DNA of 64,000 nucleotides from Agaribacterium haliotis (GTDB lineage: Bacteria > Pseudomonadota > Gammaproteobacteria > Pseudomonadales > Cellvibrionaceae). Shown here piece after piece: positions 59,905 to 64,000 of the stretch (the first letter of the stretch is position 1; every line of letters begins with the position of its first letter). The stretch spans positions 215,851 to 279,850 of the forward strand of contig NZ_NKQJ01000004.1 in assembly GCF_002312815.1 (NCBI RefSeq). Direction: 5' to 3'. The position numbers and the translations under genes are program-made. The notes beneath the pieces are model-generated. The model ran no database searches, was not told where the DNA came from, and saw nothing but the letters and a program-made list of their open reading frames with translations.

Positions 59905-60635
59905 AGTGATGTTCGGCGAGCCAATCTGATCTGGCAGTAGGCTAACGATAACCCCGGGGCCGCTGAAACTCAACGAAAGCACCGTATTCACAGGTGTTGG
60001 ACCGTGGCTATGTACGCCTTGTGGCTATCTATGTTTTGCGTTGCTGCACTAATGGCTCTATGAGAAGACTCTCTACTGACAAGGCACTGTGTTGATAAGG
60101 CACTGTGTTAATAAGGCATTGTGTTAATAAGGCATTGTGTTAATAAGGCATTGTGTTGATAAGGCGCTGTATCGATTACTTGTTTGAGTATGCTGGCCCG
60201 GTTCATCCTTGCGGGCCAAAACCAAGTGCTAGGTAGTAAGTAGTAAGAGTTAAATGTTTTGTGGCGCTTTTTTCTGGTTGTGTGTGCGCAGCTTTTAATA
60301 CCTAGCTAATAAGAATTGCCTTAACTAAATTAAGCTTTTTTTGTTTAATTTTTAACTCGTCTTTTCACGGGCTTCTCGTTGCTCTTATATTGCCTTTATG
60401 TTGCTCTTATAAAGTGAGACATAGGTAGATAGATCTATCAGTATTCATTATCTGGCGGAAGAAATGTGCGCCAGTGCCAATTGCAGCGGGTTAAACGATA
60501 GTAGTCTTTATCTCGCTTGGCAGCACTAGTATTCGACAGTGTTGTGACCTAGCTTGTGTATAAAATAGCAAGCGGCCAGTAAAAAGTACCAGTGCTTTAT
60601 TTGAAGATTAATTGTTCATGTATTTGAGGTGTAAC
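59905..60635. other. 731-bp gene-poor region with tandem repeats
   Basis: No believable coding frame occurs here. The left third holds a 16-bp x 6 tandem repeat. The remainder is A+T-rich with short TTTTT/AAAAA runs and no clear promoter beyond that needed for the small gene at 60636. No tRNA, no long palindrome. It marks the junction between the core-like genes and the cassette-like accessory segment. Confidence 0.55.
60081..60176. repeat. 16-bp tandem repeat, six copies
   Basis: Six head-to-tail copies of 16 bp with consensus AAGGCAYTGTGTTRAT at 60081-60096, 60097-60112, 60113-60128, 60129-60144, 60145-60160 and 60161-60176. Copies three and four are identical, the first, second and fifth differ from these by one or two bases, and the last is more diverged (AAGGCGCTGTATCGAT). 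No spacers, so not a CRISPR array. The copy number is likely variable between strains. Confidence 0.9.
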
Positions 60636-60887
60636 ATGGGTTCTGATCGCAGTTGGCTAGAAGTGGGCGTTATGCTTGAAAAACTCCCTGAAGATCAACG
60701 CTTAGAAATAAGAAGCTGGATTAACGAAAAGTTAGGCGGTGTTAGCTGGAATCGATCCGTTAGCTATTTCTATTTTAAGTATCTGTCTGAATCTGACGAT
60801 GAAATTAAAGCGTCTCTGGCGGTACTAAATAAAGTTCGCGATGTTACCGGTATGAACGCCATGGGCATGTATCAAGTAGCGAGCTAA
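60636..60887 (+). CDS. Small 83-residue protein, unrecognised
   Basis: The chosen ATG at 60636 follows GAGGTG by 5 nt; a longer frame begins at 60612. The product (MGSDRSWLEVGVMLEKLPED, then RLEIRSWINEKLGGVSWNRS, FYFKYLSESDDEIKASLAVL) is charged and helical, without signal or membrane segment. It ends MNAMGMYQVAS. No family was recognised. It is followed by a hairpin terminator and stands alone. It is the last plus-strand gene before the cassette-like segment. Confidence 0.6.
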   Translation: MGSDRSWLEVGVMLEKLPEDQRLEIRSWINEKLGGVSWNRSVSYFYFKYLSESDDEIKASLAVLNKVRDVTGMNAMGMYQVAS

Positions 60888-60915
60888 ATCGCTCTTTTCC
60901 CAAGCTCCCTGTTTT

Positions 60916-60960
60916 GATGGCGGACTATTTGTTCTGCCATCGCTCCTCTCTTTATTTTTT
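60916..60960 (+). terminator. Hairpin terminator of the small gene
   Basis: GATGGC (60916-60921) pairs with GCCATC (60936-60941), with a further GA/TC pairing after one mismatch. A pyrimidine-rich tail CTCCTCTCTTTATTTTTT follows on the plus strand. It overlaps the possible left end of the cassette segment. Confidence 0.5.
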
Positions 60961-60961
60961 G

Positions 60962-61426
60962 TTATGCGTATTGTTCACTCGGTACTGCGAATGGTCTTGC
61001 AAATGTAAATGACTGCTCTGTTGAACCATTTGCATTTAATAACTCTAATGCTCGCTTGCCATCATTGGCTGTCGGTTTTGTACCTTTAGGAACCCACCAC
61101 AGAGCAAGAGAAGAACCTGAGACTTTTGTAAACCAGCTCTTTTTTTGTTTCAAAATCTCAAGATGCTCACCAGAATATACATAGTCTTTGAGGGACTCAT
61201 ATGACTCCCAAACAGACATATTGATGATTATAAGCTCGTCATCGAAAACTGATAATTCCGTTGCATCACCTTTTTCTGTCTGCAGCCGCCAAACAAAGCC
61301 CGGACTGTTATCAGCAAGATTATTAATGTAATCAAGCTGATCTACAAAACCTTTCATTACTGGGTGATCTAAAGGCTCTTTTGCTCTCGCAATATTAACT
61401 TGTGCCAGGTGAAAACCTTCGGGCAT
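60962..61426 (-). CDS. DUF3291-family protein
   Basis: 154 residues; the ATG at 61426 has AAGGA 7 nt upstream. FHLAQVNIARAKEPLDHPVM, FVDQLDYINNLADNSPGFVW, INMSVWESYESLKDYVYSGE and LALWWVPKGTKPTANDGKRA are the family blocks. The fold is the dimeric alpha/beta ABM type, related to small monooxygenases, but no catalytic residue assignment is possible. Its stop codon (TAA of GCATAACAAAAAAT) lies in sequence similar to the left arm of the attC-like site found behind the next gene, so it may be a separate gene cassette. Confidence 0.75.
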   Translation of the reverse strand: MPEGFHLAQVNIARAKEPLDHPVMKGFVDQLDYINNLADNSPGFVWRLQTEKGDATELSVFDDELIIINMSVWESYESLKDYVYSGEHLEILKQKKSWFTKVSGSSLALWWVPKGTKPTANDGKRALELLNANGSTEQSFTFARPFAVPSEQYA

Positions 61427-61464
61427 TGCAAATCCTTATGTACTCTCGATATTTTATTAAATAA

Positions 61465-61519
61465 GCATAACGAGGCTACAGCAAAACCACAGCAAAACTA
61501 CAGCCTTTATTTGTTATAT
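61465..61519 (-). repeat. attC-like imperfect palindrome (gene-cassette recombination site candidate)
   Basis: Read on the minus strand it starts ATATAACAAATAAAGGCT and ends TTTTGCTGTAGCCTCGTTATGC. The outer ends ATAAC/GTTAT and inner AGGCT/AGCCT pair, with unequal spacer bases between them, as in integron 59-base elements. The stop codon of the DUF1287 gene lies in the left arm, also typical of cassettes. It is 55 bp, at the short end of the known attC size range. The right arm is nearly repeated at 63921-63945. Confidence 0.5.
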
Positions 61520-62103
61520 TTTTCTGGCACATATTTGTAATGCCCAGTAATTTTATAGCCGAACAGCATGTCTTCGAGCTCTGGGCCACTACCAATGTTA
61601 TGCACAATCATTGGGTTGCCAGTAGCAGGGTTGGTCTTTTCAGTGACTATGCCAATGTGAGGTAGATTTCCCGGCAGCATCCAAGTTACGAGATCACCTG
61701 GCTTGTAGTCACTGGCATTGCGGGTGACTGGCAACTCTTGGCCATGACGCTTGAAAAATGCCTGAAGATTAGGAACACGCCTGTGATCAATGTTTTTGTC
61801 TGGACGCTTCAGCCCCCATATACGCTTTGAAGGATACTGACTAAAATTGGCCTTTATATCTTCGTGCACTAACTGCTGCAGATCGGTACCTAGAGAACGA
61901 TAAGAGCGTATAACAACATCTGTGCACACACCAATTTCTTTGGGTACGTCACCCATCGGATAGTCGATAGCCATATACGCACCATCATAACGAACGCTAT
62001 GCTTTGTTCTTTCGTGCGCTGCGCTGACAATATCCTGCTCGAAATTTGAAGCCGTCACATTTAACGAGGCAGTACTGGCTAAAATTAAAATGATTCTACG
62101 CAC
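61507..62103 (-). CDS. DUF1287-family exported protein (YijF-like)
   Basis: 198 residues with a short signal peptide (MRRIILILASTASLNVTA). DUF1287 resembles NlpC/P60 amidases: the cysteine in EIGVCTDVVIRSYRSLGTDL, then GLKRPDKNIDHRRVPNLQAF, YKPGDLVTWMLPGNLPHIGI (His) and MIVHNIGSGPELEDMLF (second His) give the Cys-His pattern of the E. coli YijF relatives. Probably acts in the periplasm on peptidoglycan-like peptides, an inference. The last codons and stop are part of the attC-like site. Confidence 0.8.
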   Translation of the reverse strand: MRRIILILASTASLNVTASNFEQDIVSAAHERTKHSVRYDGAYMAIDYPMGDVPKEIGVCTDVVIRSYRSLGTDLQQLVHEDIKANFSQYPSKRIWGLKRPDKNIDHRRVPNLQAFFKRHGQELPVTRNASDYKPGDLVTWMLPGNLPHIGIVTEKTNPATGNPMIVHNIGSGPELEDMLFGYKITGHYKYVPEKYNK

Positions 62104-62219
62104 AAAATCTCCGTGAAATATTACGCTGTAATAAGTGACGCAGTGACTGTTCGGTTGATTACTTTGTTACATGCTGCCACAATGTGTATTGAATTTACGA
62201 ATTATACACATGGTGAGGT

Positions 62220-62414
62220 ATGAGAACCAATATAGTAATTGACGACGGCCTAATGGCTGAAGCCCTGAAGTTTAGTGGTCTTACAACCAAGAGAGAAGCT
62301 GTAGAAGAGGGGCTTAAGGCATTGATTAGATTGAAAAAACAAGAAAATATCAAGGCCTTTAAGGGCAAGCTTGCCTGGGAGGGCGACCTTGAAGCCATGA
62401 GGGTTGATAGGTGA
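62220..62414 (+). CDS. vapB: VapB-type antitoxin
   Basis: 64 residues. MRTNIVIDDGLMAEALKFSG then LTTKREAVEEGLKALIRLKK is the type II VapB pattern (ribbon-helix-helix DNA-binding start, N-I-x-(I/L)-D-D-x-L, and the T-K-R/K-E-A-V helix). The C-terminal FKGKLAWEGDLEAMR matches the toxin-binding segment with G-K-L-x-W-E-G-D-L/I. It represses its own operon and neutralises the RNase toxin. Its stop overlaps the toxin GTG by 4 bp (GTGA), so translation is coupled. Confidence 0.88.
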   Translation: MRTNIVIDDGLMAEALKFSGLTTKREAVEEGLKALIRLKKQENIKAFKGKLAWEGDLEAMRVDR

Positions 62415-62803
62415 TACTAGTCGATTCTTCGGTATGGATTGATTACTTCAATGGCCAAAAGACGAACGCAAGCGAATATCTTGATGCGGCTTTGGGAAGG
62501 GAGTACCTGCTAATTGGAGATTTGATTCTGACCGAAGTGCTCCAGGGTTTTAAGTCTGAAAAGGACTTTAATACGGCAAAAAAATTATTAACCTCATTAG
62601 AGGTTGTTGAGCTTTCGAATCCTCATCTCGCCATAAAAAGTGCTGAGAGCTTTAGGGCTTTGCGTAAAAAAGGCCTGACAGTTAGAAAAACTATTGATGT
62701 TGTCATTGCAACATATTGCATTGAAAACAATGTCACCCTCCTTCAATCCGATAAGGATTTTATACCCTTTTCGGAGCGCCTTGGTTTAAAGATTTTGCCG
62801 TAG
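62411..62803 (+). CDS. vapC: VapC-type PIN-domain toxin ribonuclease
   Basis: 130 residues from a GTG. The four acidic residues of the PIN active site are in MILVDSSVWIDYF (Asp5), LTEVLQGF (Glu), RKTIDVVIATYC (Asp) and LLQSDKDF (Asp). VapC enzymes cleave tRNA or rRNA when free of VapB. The vapBC pair is on the plus strand, opposite to the surrounding cassette-like genes, and stabilises its segment. It ends 12 bp before the convergent membrane-protein gene. Confidence 0.9.
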   Translation: MILVDSSVWIDYFNGQKTNASEYLDAALGREYLLIGDLILTEVLQGFKSEKDFNTAKKLLTSLEVVELSNPHLAIKSAESFRALRKKGLTVRKTIDVVIATYCIENNVTLLQSDKDFIPFSERLGLKILP

Positions 62804-62815
62804 GTATGTAACTCC

Positions 62816-63904
62816 TCACTCACCGTCGTCGCTTGTGCCGTCCGCGTCGCTTGATTTGTTAGGTTCTTCTTTGCCACCGATATCACTATTGGCATTCTTT
62901 AACCTGTTAATTAGATTCAGAAACCCACTATCATCTGATTCTCGAAACCTCATCCATTGAACAGAGTTGCGCGGAATAACTAGTGTAGTTTTTTCGATTT
63001 TGATATACACGTTATCAGCAGACGAATAAACGACATCCCCAGAAATAGGAAGTTTAAGCTCTTCAGGGAAGCCATCAATGCTATTAGGCTGAAGGCCTAT
63101 AGTCATTACCAATGGTTTACCGCCACCGAGTTTCTTACTTATGTTCCCGTATACACCTGAGCCAAACGAAATAGCTGCTAAAAGAAAGAAGACTGCCGTA
63201 TAAACCAGATTGAAACCAATCCTTTCTCTAGTGAGTCTGTATCTCTGAAATGAATCTAAAACCATATTTATATAAAATGAATACCCAAAGAACGCAGCAA
63301 AAACAAAATATATGTTTATTCCTGAAGATAGATAAAAAAAAGAAAATACTGCAATCAGCTTGAGGATGGCATCAATAATCAGATGAGCAAAGGGGTGCCT
63401 TGTATCCCAATTCGAAGTATCCATTGCATAGCTAATGACAAATACCATTGAGAGGACTACATAGAAACCGGCACTCTCAACTTGCCCAAACGCAAAGACG
63501 GAGAATAGAGCGGCGGATAGGCAATGAAGAAATGCCATTTCAATAAATAAATGGATGAATGCTACGAGCGGAGAAATAGCTGGAGCACCACTTTCTCTTA
63601 GATGGTCGATTTGCTGTCCCAGCCAACGCTGGGACAGCACTATGCCGCGACCTGCAAACAAGCCATAAACCACCAAGTAAAGTACGAATATTGCTCCTGC
63701 AACCAAGTACTCAGTACTGGCTATACCTAGTTCTACGACTCCATATTTATATAAGTGGGCGTTCAGCGTTAAGAAACCACACAGATATATAGCACCCAGG
63801 AAAATAGCTGAAAGGGTTCCTAGAGAATCTATACCGGTAAGGGGAGAAGATGCCTCTTTTTTAGATAAGTCATTATTTTCCGACTGTTCTGATTCTACTT
63901 CCAT
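62816..63904 (-). CDS. Membrane protein with about six to seven helices, unrecognised
   Basis: 362 residues. After a charged start the hydrophobic segments are at about 30-52, 65-88, 110-137, 140-158, 170-188, 190-208 and 228-248. A soluble C-terminal part (about 255-362) has ELKLPISGDVVYSSADNVYI and a Ser/Asp/Glu-rich tail (SDADGTSDDGE). The C-terminal IPRNSVQWMRFRE segment is like small beta domains found on unnamed membrane proteins. No family was recognised. It is the cassette gene next to the second attC-like site (start 17 bp downstream of its end, minus direction). Confidence 0.5.
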   Translation of the reverse strand: MEVESEQSENNDLSKKEASSPLTGIDSLGTLSAIFLGAIYLCGFLTLNAHLYKYGVVELGIASTEYLVAGAIFVLYLVVYGLFAGRGIVLSQRWLGQQIDHLRESGAPAISPLVAFIHLFIEMAFLHCLSAALFSVFAFGQVESAGFYVVLSMVFVISYAMDTSNWDTRHPFAHLIIDAILKLIAVFSFFYLSSGINIYFVFAAFFGYSFYINMVLDSFQRYRLTRERIGFNLVYTAVFFLLAAISFGSGVYGNISKKLGGGKPLVMTIGLQPNSIDGFPEELKLPISGDVVYSSADNVYIKIEKTTLVIPRNSVQWMRFRESDDSGFLNLINRLKNANSDIGGKEEPNKSSDADGTSDDGE

Positions 63905-63920
63905 AGTTCGTACTCAATGA

Positions 63921-63966
63921 ACCTAACGAGCCCGTAGCAAAACGGCTTCATCTTGCTCAGCGTTTT
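63921..63966 (-). repeat. Second attC-like palindrome at the right end
   Basis: On the minus strand it reads AAAACGCTGAGCAAG, spacer, then TTTTGCTACGGGCTCGTTAGGT. AAC/GTT, GAGC/GCTC and AGCAA/TTGCT pair. The right arm ends GTTAGGT, a perfect match to the GTTRRRY core site, and equals the right arm of the site at 61465 in most positions. Nothing to the right of it is long enough to judge. Confidence 0.45.
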
Positions 63967-64000
63967 CACAAGCTATTGCTTATATTGATTGCCTAGAATT

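Noticed and set aside
60081..60176. CRISPR array
   Set aside because: The 16-bp repeats touch each other with no spacers and no cas genes are nearby.
62104..62219. Third attC-like site between DUF1287 and vapB
   Set aside because: A TAACAAAG arm exists on the minus strand but the matching right arm has GTAAT instead of GTTRRRY and lacks the shared TTTTGCT block.

Overview
The window is bacterial chromosome from a Gram-negative, very probably a gammaproteobacterium. It encodes outer-membrane TonB, LpxR-like, MltA and RND-TolC proteins, a YheS-type ABC-F ATPase, a YghU-type glutathione transferase and a CsdA/DeaD helicase. The gene mix (large exported adhesin, Na+/sugar symporter with mutarotases, multihaem cytochrome) fits marine Cellvibrionales-like bacteria, but no rRNA or other marker lies inside, so the taxon is an inference. 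No rRNA, tRNA, CRISPR array or complete insertion sequence was found.

Layout. 1-7.2 kb: C-terminal part of a filamentous-haemagglutinin-like exoprotein with five 172-residue repeats, a YfiR-family periplasmic protein and a CHASE8-type hybrid histidine kinase in one tight operon, facing a convergent NarL/LuxR response regulator. This looks like an adhesin and signalling module. 7.3-16.9 kb: deaD, yaiI, an unlisted 58-codon small membrane-protein gene, cysK, an LpxR-like lipid A deacylase, a two-gene unit of unknown function (a DUF6976-like protein and a protein with an ISL3-transposase-like N-terminus), an orphan acylating aldehyde dehydrogenase and a Zur-like regulator. 17-19.5 kb: a histidine-rich TonB receptor (ZnuD-like) behind a candidate Zur box. 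19.6-30 kb: small stress, redox and regulatory genes (SHOCT protein, yghU, GGCT, DUF1801, a CadC-like regulator with a DUF4405-like membrane protein, tautomerase, LysE, Crp-like, SDR, VTT) and class II fructose-bisphosphate aldolase. 30.3-36.4 kb: a translationally coupled S33 hydrolase / ABC ATPase / ABC permease / DUF748 operon. 36.4-41.3 kb: DJ-1, HD-GYP, yheS, a small basic protein and an outer-membrane protein. 41.4-47.2 kb: a TolC-MFP-RND efflux operon. 47.5-59.9 kb: galM, a FolK-like gene overlapping a FolM-like gene tail to tail, an eight-haem cytochrome fused to TPRs, MFS, a J-domain protein, a REC protein, a lipoprotein mutarotase next to an SSS symporter, mltA and a small membrane protein.

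60-64 kb is the accessory end. A 16-bp x 6 tandem repeat sits in a 0.7-kb gene-poor stretch. Beyond it come unrelated small genes (DUF3291, DUF1287, vapBC, a membrane protein), with two similar attC-like imperfect palindromes. The two palindromes share a right arm, and one overlaps a gene's stop codon. This suggests a gene-cassette (integron-type) array running leftward on the minus strand, and is the most interesting structural signal of the window together with the ISL3-derived/DUF6976 pair and the repeat adhesin-YfiR-kinase module.
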